NCBI RefSeq assembly: GCF_000819745.1 | Contig: NZ_CDDA01000012.1 | Span: 186,001-250,000 of the forward strand | Length of the DNA stretch: 64,000 nt | Source of the DNA: Aeromonas bestiarum | GTDB taxonomy: Bacteria; Pseudomonadota; Gammaproteobacteria; Enterobacterales; Aeromonadaceae | Reading direction: 5' to 3' | Shown here: piece after piece, positions 46,600-56,436 of the stretch | Layout: every line of letters starts with the position of its first letter | Position numbering within the stretch: position 1 is the stretch's first letter | Position numbers and translations under genes: made by a program | The notes under the pieces: model-generated | Told to the model about the DNA's origin: nothing | Seen by the model: the letters and a program-made list of their open reading frames with translations, nothing else | The model's database searches: none

Positions 46600-46623
46600 A
46601 CTTTACGTGTCAAGGGTTGATGT

Positions 46624-49600
46624 ATGGCTACTGAATCGGTTCCAATCCATCCGGGCTCCTATGTCCGAGAAAATATTCTTAATCCTCGTAAGCTTACCGT
46701 CACTGAGGCAGCGAAGCTGATCGGTGTCAGCCGTCCCGGTGTATCTAACTTCCTGAATGGAAAAGTATCGGCATCGTCTGATATGGCGGCTCGTCTTGAA
46801 CGTGCCTTCGGGATCTCCGCCAAGACCATCCTCGACTTGCAAACCGCGTATGACGCACAAGCAGGAAAAGCGGTAGATGCTGCTCAGAAGGCGCGCACTT
46901 ACGTTCCTCCATTCTTGAATGTGCAAGCCAACGAACTCGAAAACTGGTTCACCACAACAATTCACGCCCGTACTAAGCTCTCGGTTCTGCTGCGAACGCT
47001 TGTTCACTCGACTGGCCACAGCCTTCTAAAGGTGGATTTTCCCGGCAACGATGATGCCGAACGTCCTGGATGGGATGGTTTTATTGAGGCCGATTCTGGT
47101 ACGCCTTGGATACCTTCCGGCACCTCTGGTTGGGAGTTCGGTGTCACAATGGACATTAAAGGCAAGGCAGACGGTGACTTTGCAAAGAGTGTGAAGGCAG
47201 TTAAAAAGGCGGATCGGACCAATATTACTTTCGTCTTTGTCACTCCTCGTCGGTGGTCGGGTAAGACGGCTTGGATCGCTGCCATGAAAGAGAAAAATCT
47301 CTGGAAAGATGTCCGCGCCTACGATTCTAGTGACCTTGAGCAGTGGATGGAGCAGTCACTCGCGGCACAGACGTGGTTTGCGAATCAGGTGGCCCGTCCT
47401 TCTGGCGGCGTCAGAACGCTCGAACGCTGCTGGGAAGATTGGGCAAGTGTTGCGGCCCCTGTTCTTCATCCCTCTCTCTTCACTACGGCAAACGAGGTGT
47501 GGCGCGGTCGAATTAAATCATTCCTGGAGAAGGGGGGCTCTGATCCTCTAGTAATCACGGCTGACTCAGTTGAGGAAGCACTAGCTTTCCTCAGTCAGGT
47601 TCTAGCTACCCCCGAGCTTGAGCAGTATAAGGACCGCGTACTGGTGTTTGACCAGTCGGGAGTACTGCCAAGACTCGCTCAAGGCTCAACAGATTTCATC
47701 GCGGTGGCCCACACACGGGAAATTGAACGCGAGTTTGGCCCCTTCAGTGCATCGCTGCGAACTATAGTTGTCTATCCTCGCAACGCTACCAGTACGGAGC
47801 CCGATATCGTATTGGAGCCTCTCGGATACGAGGCATTCACTAGGGCGCTGGAAGCGATGGGAAAGACTCGCGATAAAATAGTGGAGCTCACCAACACCTC
47901 GGGTCGTTCGTTGACGGTTCTTCGGCGTCAACTCTCGAACATCCCGGCAATTCGTACACCGGTTTGGGCAACCGAACATGAAACGTCATCTGGACTTATT
48001 CCGCTTGTCTTAGTCGGTGCATGGGATGTACAGAACGAGGCAGATCGAACAGCCCTTTCTTTAATGGCAGGGGAAGTCGAGTTCGAGGTTTTGGAAAAAC
48101 GCATCCTTGGACTGTTGCGGCTCAACGACTCTCCGGTTTGGTCGATTGGTGGATACCGAGGAATGATTTCAAAAATCGACTCTTTATTCGCAATCGCTGG
48201 CGCAATTACAAAGGCTGACCTCAACCGATTTCTCCATGTTGCAAGGATCGTTTTGGGTGAAGATGATCCGGCGCTGGACCTGCCGGAGGAAGAGCGTTGG
48301 GCGGCGGCCATACATGGAAAACGGCGTGAGTTTTCTGGTGCGGTACGTGAAGGTATTTCAGAGACCCTGGTTTTACTGGCTGTGCATGGCAAGAATCTAT
48401 TCGGTAAACGCTTGGGTTTTGACGGGGAACTTGAAGCCGCGAAACTAGTACGTGATCTTCTTGAGCCTATTAATACAAGGAAGCTGGAGGCGAACGAAGG
48501 CGACCTTCCGCTTTATGCTGAAGCGGCTCCGGATGAATTTCTAGCAATCATTGAACGTGATCTACGTACAGAAAAACCTCAGGTTATGGGTTTGCTGAGG
48601 CCCGTCAATTCCGGATTCTTTGGTTCTTCATGCCCGCGTACTGGGTTGCTTTGGGCACTCGAAGGACTTGCGTGGAATCCGTCGACCTTTCCTCGCGTCG
48701 TGAAGATACTAGCCCAGCTTTCCGAGGTAGATATCAACGATAACTGGGCGAATAAACCCATTGGGTCATTGGGCTCTATTTTTCGTGTGTGGATGCCTCA
48801 GACGGCAGCAGATCACGAGATACGTTTGAAGGCGATCTGCATGCTTCTGGACAAGCACTCAGTTATAGGTTGGAAGATTTGCCTCCAGCAGTTCGGCGAT
48901 TTTGGGAGTCGCGTCGGCGATTATGGTTACAAGCCGAAGTGGCGTCCCGACGGCTACGGCCATGGGGAGCCCTTCAAAACATGGGGTCCAATCCATGCAT
49001 TCGTTAGAGATATGGTACAGCTCGCACTGAATAGGCCGTCTTACACTGCCGAGATGTTGTGTGATCTTGTCTCAAGACTGCATGCACTTGTGTTCGAGGA
49101 TCAGGAGCGCGTCTGGGAGATAATAGGAAAGTGGCACCGTACGGGCGTTCCTGATGAGGATATTGCGAAGGTACGCGAGAAAATACGTGTGACGGTCCTC
49201 TCTCGCCGAGGTCAGAAGCAGGCTGATAAGGAAGAGCAGGCAAGCCTGACCAAGAAAGCCAAGGCAGTTTATACCGCGATGCAGCCTAATGATATCGTGA
49301 ACAAACATGAGTGGCTGTTTCGTCAGGGCTGGATTGAGGAGTCTGCGGACGAACTTGCCGAAGATGAGATGGACTTTCAGGCACGCGAGCAACGCATTGA
49401 AAAACTTCGCGTCGAAGCCCTGGCAGACATTGTACGAGAACACGGTATCCCTGGCATCTTCGCACTCGCTGATAAAGGAAACTCTCATTACCAAATTGGC
49501 ACGCTTGTGGTGTCCGGCATCCTCAATGACGAGCAGATTGAGGGCATGATTCTGCAATGCTTACATCATGAAAGGGCTCGTACGGGGCGTGATGGTATCG

Positions 49601-50727
49601 TTGCCGGAGCTGCTTGGAAGTTGGGCTCCGATCGGCGAAAAGCGATCTATGCCAGTCTACGGGACAAGATCACTGAAGTGGAAGCACTCCACCTTTTGCT
49701 TCTCTCACCTTACCGAACTTCAACATGGGAGCTTGTGGAGCAACTATCGGCTGACGTGCGCGCTCGGTACTGGGAAGAGGTGAACCCGCAGTACGTCTAC
49801 GACTCCCCTGAGGAGAATAATGAAAGTGTCCGCCGCCTACTTGCTGTTGAACGCCCTCGGGCAGCCTTTACCTCAATGCATTTCAAGCTTGAAGAAATAC
49901 GCCCGCCCCACCTTGTTCAGGTGCTATCTGCCATGGTTAAGAGTGGGAACGACAAGCCAAGTGAGTACCAGTTGCGCGACTACGACGTGCAGCGAGCCTT
50001 CCAACTGCTCAATCGCAACCCAGATATTTCTTTAGAGGAAAAGGCCGGGTTGGAGTTTGCGTACCTTAACGTTTTGGCGCGTTCTTTCCGGGGAGGAAGC
50101 GAGCACCAGATTCCAAATCTTGAACGCTACATTGAAGAGCACCCTGAGATGTTCGTACAGGCGGTCGTATGGACGTATAAGCGCAAAGATCGTGGTGAAG
50201 ACTCTCCTGAGTTTTGTGTTACCGAGGGCAGCGAGCATCTAGCAAAGAGCGGATACCGACTTCTTGATGCGATTGAGCGCATCCCCGGTCAGGACAAGGG
50301 GACCGAAGATGAACAGCGCGAAAAGCTTGTTGAGTGGGTTACAGCGGTAAGGAAGTCTTGTGCCGAACTCGACCGTATAACAGTCGCAGACGTGTGTATC
50401 GGCCAGCTTCTCTCCAATGCTCCAGTTGGTAAGGATGGAGTGTGGCCGAGCGAAGTTGTTCGCGATGTGATGGAAGACTTGCAATCCGAGGATATCAGCC
50501 GTGGTGCCCATACAGGCCTTTACAACTCACGCGGAGTTCATTCGCGAGGTGAAGGTGGTGAGCAGGAACGCGAGCTCGCGGACAAGTATCGGAGTGGGGC
50601 CGATGTCTTGCAGTTCTCGCATCCCTTCGTGTCGTCATCGCTCCTGATGTCCATGGTAAAAACGTATGAGCGGGAAGCGGAGCAACATGACACGGAGGCA
50701 GGGATACGGCGCAGGTTAAGGCACTAA
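46624..50727 (+). CDS. 1367-aa protein: HigA-like HTH, nuclease-like domain, large helical C-part
   Basis: Residues 1-75 form a HigA/VapI-type HTH (HPGSYVRENILNPRKLTV, VSRPGVSNFLNGK, DMAARLERAFG). Residues about 120-250 resemble a restriction-endonuclease-type fold found in large defence proteins: GWDGF (Asp151), SGWEFG (Glu171), then ITFVFVTPRRW and YDSSDLEQWMEQ. The middle has LVITADSVEEALAFLSQVL and SGRSLTVLRRQLS, but I find no Walker A, so it is not a normal STAND ATPase. The rest is helical and repeat-like. A DNA-binding domain at one end of a giant protein suggests a regulator-effector fusion. Function unknown. Confidence 0.6.
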   Translation: MATESVPIHPGSYVRENILNPRKLTVTEAAKLIGVSRPGVSNFLNGKVSASSDMAARLERAFGISAKTILDLQTAYDAQAGKAVDAAQKARTYVPPFLNVQANELENWFTTTIHARTKLSVLLRTLVHSTGHSLLKVDFPGNDDAERPGWDGFIEADSGTPWIPSGTSGWEFGVTMDIKGKADGDFAKSVKAVKKADRTNITFVFVTPRRWSGKTAWIAAMKEKNLWKDVRAYDSSDLEQWMEQSLAAQTWFANQVARPSGGVRTLERCWEDWASVAAPVLHPSLFTTANEVWRGRIKSFLEKGGSDPLVITADSVEEALAFLSQVLATPELEQYKDRVLVFDQSGVLPRLAQGSTDFIAVAHTREIEREFGPFSASLRTIVVYPRNATSTEPDIVLEPLGYEAFTRALEAMGKTRDKIVELTNTSGRSLTVLRRQLSNIPAIRTPVWATEHETSSGLIPLVLVGAWDVQNEADRTALSLMAGEVEFEVLEKRILGLLRLNDSPVWSIGGYRGMISKIDSLFAIAGAITKADLNRFLHVARIVLGEDDPALDLPEEERWAAAIHGKRREFSGAVREGISETLVLLAVHGKNLFGKRLGFDGELEAAKLVRDLLEPINTRKLEANEGDLPLYAEAAPDEFLAIIERDLRTEKPQVMGLLRPVNSGFFGSSCPRTGLLWALEGLAWNPSTFPRVVKILAQLSEVDINDNWANKPIGSLGSIFRVWMPQTAADHEIRLKAICMLLDKHSVIGWKICLQQFGDFGSRVGDYGYKPKWRPDGYGHGEPFKTWGPIHAFVRDMVQLALNRPSYTAEMLCDLVSRLHALVFEDQERVWEIIGKWHRTGVPDEDIAKVREKIRVTVLSRRGQKQADKEEQASLTKKAKAVYTAMQPNDIVNKHEWLFRQGWIEESADELAEDEMDFQAREQRIEKLRVEALADIVREHGIPGIFALADKGNSHYQIGTLVVSGILNDEQIEGMILQCLHHERARTGRDGIVAGAAWKLGSDRRKAIYASLRDKITEVEALHLLLLSPYRTSTWELVEQLSADVRARYWEEVNPQYVYDSPEENNESVRRLLAVERPRAAFTSMHFKLEEIRPPHLVQVLSAMVKSGNDKPSEYQLRDYDVQRAFQLLNRNPDISLEEKAGLEFAYLNVLARSFRGGSEHQIPNLERYIEEHPEMFVQAVVWTYKRKDRGEDSPEFCVTEGSEHLAKSGYRLLDAIERIPGQDKGTEDEQREKLVEWVTAVRKSCAELDRITVADVCIGQLLSNAPVGKDGVWPSEVVRDVMEDLQSEDISRGAHTGLYNSRGVHSRGEGGEQERELADKYRSGADVLQFSHPFVSSSLLMSMVKTYEREAEQHDTEAGIRRRLRH

Positions 50728-50862
50728 TTAAAACAAGTAGTGTGTAGAAGTAGCCATTTGTTGGGGGATCACATGCTGGGAGTTTGTGCAACAGTCTGCC
50801 GTAGAAGCCGCAGAGCTCTGGTGAACTGAAGCCGTGGAAATAGTACTTAGGTCATCATGAGC

Positions 50863-50985
50863 GCTCGAAGGCCGAGATAGCGATGTATCGCTTCAAGCAG
50901 CTCACCGGCTCGAAATTAAGCCTGAGAAAACGACAACAACGCGCCAGTTGGCGAGGCTCTAAAGGTGTCTAGGAAAGTAGGGACG
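50863..50985 (+). pseudogene. IS5-family transposase C-terminal remnant
   Basis: Frame 1 reads KAEIAMYRFKQLTGSKLSLRK, the conserved end of IS5/IS903-type transposases. After a frameshift near 50935 it continues as NAPVGEALKVSRKVG, matching the usual NAQVGEALAGVKAMN. No inverted repeat ends or upstream body are seen. It is a decayed insertion sequence near the right end of the island. The rest of the 50728-51216 gap holds no gene. Confidence 0.6.
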
Positions 50986-51071
50986 ATTCAAACAGGCAGA
51001 CTTGTGTATCGCACACCCACCCACCTGTTGTAATTACGTTAAGCTGATTTCCACGTCATCAACTTGTTATG

Positions 51072-51105
51072 AAAAAGCCCACCCGTTGCCGGATGGGCTT
51101 TTTTG
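51072..51105. terminator. Bidirectional terminator at the right end of the island
   Basis: AAAAAGCCCA...TGGGCTTTTTT with inner CCG/CGG forms a symmetric hairpin flanked by A and T runs. It can now end ychF transcription in place of the terminator stranded at the left end. Confidence 0.9.
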
Positions 51106-51135
51106 TAGCCGTTTTCTACCCCTAGCGCTGCGCAG

Positions 51136-51158
51136 TGTGTACGCAGGTGTGTACTCAA
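51136..51158. repeat. Right-end arm-type repeat
   Basis: TGTGTACGCAG-G-TGTGTACTCAA matches 31389-31411 at 21 of 23 positions in the same orientation. It lies 63 bp from attR. Confidence 0.65.
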
Positions 51159-51216
51159 TCTGTTTATAGTCGGCTTACTATGCCATAACAAATTGAATAA
51201 TAAGGGGTAAAAATCG

Positions 51217-52308
51217 TTATACGTTAAACAGGAAGTTCATGATATCGCCATCTTTGACGATGTAGTCTTTCCCTTCGGCGCGCATCTTGCCTGCTTCCTT
51301 GGCACCTTGCTCACCCTTGTAGGTGATAAAGTCTTCGAAGGCGATGGTTTGGGCGCGAATAAAGCCTTTTTCAAAGTCGGTGTGGATCTTGCCCGCCGCT
51401 TGCGGGGCTGTGGCGCCAACCGGTATGGTCCAGGCACGCACTTCCTTCACGCCGGCGGTGAAATAGGTCTGCAGCTTGAGCAGCTCGTAACCTGAGCGGA
51501 TCACCCGGTTCAGGCCTGGCTCTTCGATGCCAAGATCTGCCATGAACTCGGCGCGATCGTCGTCATCCAGCTCGGCGATGTCAGATTCGATGGCGCAGCA
51601 GACCACCACCACAACCGCGTTCTCGGCGGCGGCGATTTCACGCACCTTGTCGAGGAAGGGGTTGTTCTCGAAACCGTCTTCCGCCACGTTGGCGATATAC
51701 ATGGTGGGCTTGAGGGTCAGGAAGTTGAGGTGGCTGACGGCGGCCAGCTCATCCTTGTCCAGCTTCATGCCACGGATCATCTGGCCGTTTTCCAGGGCGA
51801 CCCGGATCTTCTCCAGGGTTTCCACTTCCAGCTTGGCATCCTTGTCGCCGCCCTTGGCGCGCTTGGACTGGCGGTGAATGGCACGCTCGCAGGCGTCCAG
51901 ATCTGACAGGGCCAGTTCGGTGTTGATCACCTCGATGTCGTCGGCCGGAGAGACCTTGCCGGCAACGTGAATGATGTTCTCGTCCTCGAAGCAGCGTACC
52001 ACGTGGCCGATGGCTTCGGTTTCACGGATGTTGGCCAGGAACTGGTTGCCCAGACCCTCACCCTTGGAGGCACCGGCAACCAGACCGGCGATGTCCACGA
52101 ATTCCATGGTGGTCGGTACGACACGCTGGGGATTGATGATGGCCGCCAGCTGGTCGAGACGCGGATCCGGCATGGGAACCACACCCGTGTTCGGCTCAAT
52201 GGTGCAGAACGGGAAGTTGGCGGCTTCGATGCCGGCCTTGGTCAGCGCATTGAACAGGGTGGATTTACCTACATTGGGCAGGCCCACGATACCGCATTTA
52301 AAACCCAT
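51217..52308 (-). CDS. ychF: YchF (EngD/OLA1) GTPase/ATPase
   Basis: A 363-aa Obg-family P-loop protein that hydrolyses ATP in preference to GTP and associates with ribosomes. It starts [19 protein letters not shown] (G1) with [31 protein letters not shown] (G3) and a C-terminal TGS domain. It ends MNFLFNV. The reading frame is intact because the island carries a replacement 3' end. The ychF-pth linkage is the usual one, with pth upstream on the same strand. Confidence 0.95.
   Translation of the reverse strand: MGFKCGIVGLPNVGKSTLFNALTKAGIEAANFPFCTIEPNTGVVPMPDPRLDQLAAIINPQRVVPTTMEFVDIAGLVAGASKGEGLGNQFLANIRETEAIGHVVRCFEDENIIHVAGKVSPADDIEVINTELALSDLDACERAIHRQSKRAKGGDKDAKLEVETLEKIRVALENGQMIRGMKLDKDELAAVSHLNFLTLKPTMYIANVAEDGFENNPFLDKVREIAAAENAVVVVVCCAIESDIAELDDDDRAEFMADLGIEEPGLNRVIRSGYELLKLQTYFTAGVKEVRAWTIPVGATAPQAAGKIHTDFEKGFIRAQTIAFEDFITYKGEQGAKEAGKMRAEGKDYIVKDGDIMNFLFNV
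51221..51237. repeat. attR within the ychF 3' end
   Basis: ACGTTAAACAGGAAGTT, the last ychF codons now supplied by the island, one mismatch from attL. Confidence 0.8.
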
Positions 52309-52540
52309 GGATTGTTACCTTATTGATGGATGCTGTTGAGGGCCGCTTAACCTGTTCACGCTCTTACTGCGAGGCCGTGATCAAGGCTCATGTGCTGCTC
52401 GGAATCCTCACGTATGCCTATACGCTCCGGTTCCTGCGCTGCGCTTCACCTTGCTGACGACCTCTCGTCACAGTGCGTGGACAGGTTCTTGGGCGACCCT
52501 GTCATATTGTGCGAGCCTGACGCGTGTCAGGCATCTGTAT

Positions 52541-53152
52541 TCAGACTTTTTCGGCCTTGAAGCTGTGCAAGCGATTCATGGCCTTGGTCATGTCTTGCTT
52601 GAACAGGATATCGGTGGCGCGCAGGGACTCATCCAATGCGGCCTCGATCAGGCTCTGTTCACTGCTTGGGGCCTTGGTCAGGACGAATCCGGCCACCAGC
52701 TCCTTGGCACCGGGATGGCCTATCCCGAGGCGCAGCCGGAAGAAGTTATTGTTATTGCCCATCTTGGCAATGATGTCTTTGAGGCCATTGTGACCACCGT
52801 GGCCACCACCTTGCTTGAACTTGGCGATGCCGGGGGGCAGGTCCAGTTCATCGTGGGCCACCAGCATGGCTTCCGGTTCTATCTGGTAGAAACGGGCCAG
52901 CGCCGCCACGGCTTTGCCGGAGAGATTCATGTAGGTGTTCGGGATGAGCAGACGCACATCCTGACCTTCCACCTGAATGCGGGCCGTGTGGCCGAAGAAC
53001 TTGGGCTCTTCGCGCAGGCTGACATTGTGCCAGCGAGCCAGCTGCTCCACATACCAGGCGCCCGCGTTATGGCGGGTCTTGGCGTATTCGGGGCCGGGAT
53101 TGCCCAGTCCCACGATCAGTTTGATTTGGCTTGTCACGCTTGATGTCTTCAC
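52541..53152 (-). CDS. pth: Peptidyl-tRNA hydrolase
   Basis: A 203-aa enzyme that recycles peptidyl-tRNA. It has [20 protein letters not shown] (catalytic His), [20 protein letters not shown] and [13 protein letters not shown]. The start may be at MKTSSVT (53152). A gap of 232 bp to ychF holds a hairpin GCCTGACgcgtGTCAGGC (52515-52532) but no clear T run. Confidence 0.95.
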   Translation of the reverse strand: MKTSSVTSQIKLIVGLGNPGPEYAKTRHNAGAWYVEQLARWHNVSLREEPKFFGHTARIQVEGQDVRLLIPNTYMNLSGKAVAALARFYQIEPEAMLVAHDELDLPPGIAKFKQGGGHGGHNGLKDIIAKMGNNNNFFRLRLGIGHPGAKELVAGFVLTKAPSSEQSLIEAALDESLRATDILFKQDMTKAMNRLHSFKAEKV

Positions 53153-53279
53153 TCGCTGCTTGCAATGGGCAGACTGCCCAAGGCAATGGGACGCAATATT
53201 CTAGCCGCCGACTGGCGATCACTCAACCAAAGCTCGGCCACCGTGAGGGAATAACCGCTGATCGGGTTGCCAATGGTAG

Positions 53280-53306
53280 CAAAACGGGCCCCTTGTCGAG
53301 GCCCGT
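53280..53306 (-). terminator. Terminator of the 5'-nucleotidase gene
   Basis: Minus-strand stem ACGGGCC/GGCCCGT followed by TTTT, 29 bp after the stop at 53335. Confidence 0.8.
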
Positions 53307-53334
53307 GCTGGTCGGTGTTGGCTGGGGTGGTGCC

Positions 53335-55323
53335 TTATTTGGCTCGCAGCAGCGTGACCGTCTCTTCTGTCAACGCGGTCAGGATCGGACGCTGCTCTCG
53401 CACGTATTGCACGAAGGAGGCCGCGTCCGTGCCGCAGTTGACGCTGCTGGCCTTGCAGTCGAGCTGCTGACCCGGCGCATAGCGGGCGATCAGCTGATCG
53501 CCGCTCTGCTCCACTTTCTCGATGGGGAAGCCGGTCAGCTTGCCATCCACCCAGGCGAGATCCAGCCGCTCGGCCTGCTGGCGCTGGGCGCGGGCGAGAG
53601 CCTGCCAGCCGTCGTTGCCATTGGCACTGTAGGCGTTCATCACCACCCGGTAGCGCTGGCTGTCGACCAGATCCTGCCATTGCCCTTCGGCGCTCAGCCA
53701 TTGCAGTCGGGTCAGCTCGCCACGCTTGCCCGGCACGGTTTCGGTGAAGGTGTAGCGCAGGTGGCCGCCGTAGGGGAACTTGCCTGCATGGGCGCTGGCA
53801 GGCAGGGTGGCCGTGATGGTCTCGGTCAGCAGGGCGCGCACCTCGGCACCGGTCAGGGTCAGCACGGAGAGCTGATTCTTGAACGGCAGCAGGGTAAGCG
53901 CCGCGTCCCCTTCGCGCAACTCGCCGGCGGGCAGATCGGCGCGCACGCCCCCCACCGCCAGCAGGGCGAAGTGGACAGGGCCGCCGGTCAGGGCCCGCAC
54001 CGCCGGGGTGTTGGCCCAGTAGTATTGGCCTTCGGCCACCAGGGGGGCGACGTCGGAGCCGTGGCTGTCGCTGCCGTTGTCGCCGGGGCGGCGGGCATTT
54101 TGCAGCGGCGCCGGCAGGGTGGCGATGACGGGCCCGAAGGCCTGCTCCAGCGCCGGCTTGTAGTGGCTGTCGATGATGCCGCGCAGGCGCGGGTCTTCAT
54201 CCACTGTCACCAAGTTGGGCTGGGCATCGATGAACTTGCCCGCCTGCTTGCCCCGCGTCTCATCCAGCACCTGCTTGCGGGCCGGATCGGCGAAGAAGTC
54301 GCGGCTGGCCAGCAGCTGGTTCTGGCCCTTGCAGGCGATGACCCGGCCCTGGCCGTCGAAGCTGACCCGGGCCAGGCCGATGGCCTGGGCGTAGGAGCCA
54401 GCCTGCACCACACAGGTCAGGCCGACGCCGTCAGGATTGGTGACCAGCTGGGCGTATTCGCCTGTCTTTCCCCAGCCGATGTTGCGAAAATCGCCGAGCA
54501 GGCTGTGGGAGTGGCCGCCGACGATGGCATCTATGCCGTTCACCTCGGCCGCCAGTGCCAGATCCCGCTGGTTGCCAATATGGGTCAGGGCGATGACGTG
54601 GTGGATCCCCTTTTGGCGCAGCAGATCCACGGTCGCCTGGGCCGAGGCGACCTCCTTGCCAAAGCGCAGCTTGCCGACGTTGGGAGAAATATTGGCCATG
54701 TCCTCCAGCACCAGCCCCATCACGGCGACCAGCTGCTTGCCCTGCGGCAGGTTGTTGAGATCGGTGACCGGGCTCTTTCGGTTGCCTTCGAAGGCATAGA
54801 CCACGAACGGTTTGAGGTTGGTGGTGTGGCGCAGATCCGGGTCGTCACGGGTATCCAGGTTGGCGGCCAGCACCGGGAAGTTGACCCCCTCGATGAAGCG
54901 GGCCAGCTTCTGGTTGTCGAGATCGAATTCGTGATTGCCCAGGGCCATGGCATCGAGCCCGAACTGGCTCAGCAGCTCGGCATTGGCCATTCCCTCGTTG
55001 AGCTTGAAGTAGCCGCTGCCCTGCCAGGCATCGCCACCGTGCAGCAGCAAGAGTGGCTGGTTCTTGGCAAGCGCCTCGGCCTGAAAGGATTTCGCCATGG
55101 TGAGCAGGCGCGGATAACCGCCGAAGCGGGTGTAGAGGGTGTCGGTTTCCCCCTGCTTGCCAAAGATGGGCCCCTTCAGCTCGGCGTTGACCGGGTCAAA
55201 CTGGGAGTGGGTGTCGTTCATGTGCGCCAGGGTTAGCACGAAGGGCTGGTTTTCTTTGCCGGGCTGACAGGCGAACAGGAAGCTGCAGAGGACGAGGAGC
55301 AGCAGCGGGCGCAAGCGATTCAT
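53335..55323 (-). CDS. ushA: UshA-type 5'-nucleotidase/UDP-sugar hydrolase, lipoprotein
   Basis: A 662-aa exported metallophosphoesterase. The signal peptide ends in a lipobox LFAC, so it is a lipoprotein, like the Vibrio enzyme and unlike soluble E. coli UshA. Metal ligands are seen in AHMNDTHSQFD, HGGDAWQGSGYF, GNHEFD and VGGHSHSLL. The C-terminal domain has LLPFKNQLSVLTLTG and SANGNDGWQ substrate residues. It degrades extracytoplasmic nucleotides for salvage. It is longer than the classic 550 aa, with an extra C-terminal Cys pair (LDCKASSVNCG). Confidence 0.88.
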   Translation of the reverse strand: MNRLRPLLLLVLCSFLFACQPGKENQPFVLTLAHMNDTHSQFDPVNAELKGPIFGKQGETDTLYTRFGGYPRLLTMAKSFQAEALAKNQPLLLLHGGDAWQGSGYFKLNEGMANAELLSQFGLDAMALGNHEFDLDNQKLARFIEGVNFPVLAANLDTRDDPDLRHTTNLKPFVVYAFEGNRKSPVTDLNNLPQGKQLVAVMGLVLEDMANISPNVGKLRFGKEVASAQATVDLLRQKGIHHVIALTHIGNQRDLALAAEVNGIDAIVGGHSHSLLGDFRNIGWGKTGEYAQLVTNPDGVGLTCVVQAGSYAQAIGLARVSFDGQGRVIACKGQNQLLASRDFFADPARKQVLDETRGKQAGKFIDAQPNLVTVDEDPRLRGIIDSHYKPALEQAFGPVIATLPAPLQNARRPGDNGSDSHGSDVAPLVAEGQYYWANTPAVRALTGGPVHFALLAVGGVRADLPAGELREGDAALTLLPFKNQLSVLTLTGAEVRALLTETITATLPASAHAGKFPYGGHLRYTFTETVPGKRGELTRLQWLSAEGQWQDLVDSQRYRVVMNAYSANGNDGWQALARAQRQQAERLDLAWVDGKLTGFPIEKVEQSGDQLIARYAPGQQLDCKASSVNCGTDAASFVQYVREQRPILTALTEETVTLLRAK

Positions 55324-55380
55324 GGATCAATCCTTAACCTGCGGTGGGGCAGGGCAATACCGGGTGTGACAGGGCTAGAA

Positions 55381-55412
55381 AGACAAAAACCGCCAGCTGG
55401 CGGTTTTTGTCA
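55381..55412 (-). terminator. Terminator of prs
   Basis: Symmetric hairpin GACAAAAACCGCCAGC/GCTGGCGGTTTTTGTC just after the prs stop. The palindrome suggests it also acts in the other direction. Confidence 0.9.
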
Positions 55413-55424
55413 CAACGGCGTCTA

Positions 55425-56372
55425 TCAATGCTCAAACATGGCAGAGATGGACTCTTCGTTGCTGATACGACGAATGGCTTCGGCCAGCACGGTTGACAGG
55501 GTCAGCTGCTTGACCTTGTCGACCGCCTTCATCTCCGCGGTGAGCGGGATGGAGTCAGTGATGATCAGCTCGTCGATGACCGAGTTCTTGATGTTTTCCA
55601 CGGCGGAGCCGGAGAAGACCGGGTGAGTGGCGTAGGCGAATACACGCTTGGCGCCGCGCTCTTTCAGGGCTTCTGCGGCTTTGCACAGGGTGCCGCCGGT
55701 GTCGATCATGTCATCGACGATAATGCAGTCGCGGCCGGCCACGTCACCGATCAGGTGCATGACCTGGGAGACGTTCGGGCGGGGACGACGCTTGTCGATG
55801 ATGGCGATGTCGGTATCGTCCAGCAGCTTGGCGATGGCACGGGCACGCACCACACCGCCGATGTCCGGCGATACAACGACAGGGGATTCGAGGTTCTTGG
55901 ACTTCATGTCTTCCAGCAGCACTGGGCTGCCGAACACGTTGTCGACCGGGACGTCGAAGAAGCCCTGGATCTGCTCGGCATGCAGGTCAACGGTCAGCAC
56001 ACGGTCCACACCCACGCTGGAGAGGAAGTCGGCGACAACCTTGGCGGTGATGGGCACACGGGCGGAGCGGACGCGGCGGTCCTGACGGGCATAACCAAAG
56101 TAGGGAATAACGGCAGTAATACGGCCAGCTGAAGCACGACGCAGAGCATCCACCATGACGATCAATTCCATCAAATTGTCGTTGGTCGGGGCACAGGTGG
56201 ATTGAATGATGAAGATATCGCCACCGCGTACATTCTCATTGATCTGTACGCTGATCTCGCCGTCGCTAAAGCGACCTACGGCAGCATTGCCGAGTTTGAT
56301 AAACAGGCGATCTGCGATCTTCTGGGCTAGTTCCGGCGTTGCGTTACCAGCAAACAGCTTCATGTCAGGCAC
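55425..56372 (-). CDS. prs: Ribose-phosphate pyrophosphokinase
   Basis: A 315-aa PRPP synthase making 5-phosphoribosyl 1-pyrophosphate from ribose 5-phosphate and ATP. The N-terminus is [14 protein letters not shown], with [12 protein letters not shown], the flexible [15 protein letters not shown], and the PRPP loop [10 protein letters not shown]. Upstream (minus) are a promoter candidate and a weak PurR-like site. It follows tRNA-Gln and ispE in the order found across gammaproteobacteria. Confidence 0.96.
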   Translation of the reverse strand: MPDMKLFAGNATPELAQKIADRLFIKLGNAAVGRFSDGEISVQINENVRGGDIFIIQSTCAPTNDNLMELIVMVDALRRASAGRITAVIPYFGYARQDRRVRSARVPITAKVVADFLSSVGVDRVLTVDLHAEQIQGFFDVPVDNVFGSPVLLEDMKSKNLESPVVVSPDIGGVVRARAIAKLLDDTDIAIIDKRRPRPNVSQVMHLIGDVAGRDCIIVDDMIDTGGTLCKAAEALKERGAKRVFAYATHPVFSGSAVENIKNSVIDELIITDSIPLTAEMKAVDKVKQLTLSTVLAEAIRRISNEESISAMFEH

Positions 56373-56436
56373 GGTTTGAAACCTCGGGGTTGCATCCAGT
56401 ATGTGGGGGAGTCTGATTCAGACCCGTATCGTTTTG

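Larger units (their letters stand above)
31245..51237. mobile_element. About 20-kb genomic island inserted in the 3' end of ychF
   Basis: The two ends carry a 17-bp near-identical repeat from the last codons of ychF (ACGTTgAACAGGAAGTT at 31245-31261, ACGTTaAACAGGAAGTT at 51221-51237). A tyrosine integrase of P4 type begins 185 bp inside the left end. Composition is lower in GC than the flanks and varies by module. Contents include Septu-like genes, an NdpA/TM pair, Rep/AlpA/second recombinase, RadC and protease genes, a Mu-like switch, and a PIN/HTH-giant pair. No conjugation genes are seen, so it is an integrative, perhaps mobilisable, defence island. Confidence 0.85.

Noticed and set aside
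52309-52540. Possible dispersed repeat or small RNA between ychF and pth
   Set aside because: The stretch looks familiar as intergenic sequence, with a GCCTGAC/GTCAGGC hairpin, but I cannot support a function or a repeat family without comparison.
53131-55236. Long plus-strand open frame opposite the 5'-nucleotidase gene
   Set aside because: The sense-strand gene has a signal peptide, lipobox and all metal motifs; the antisense frame has none.
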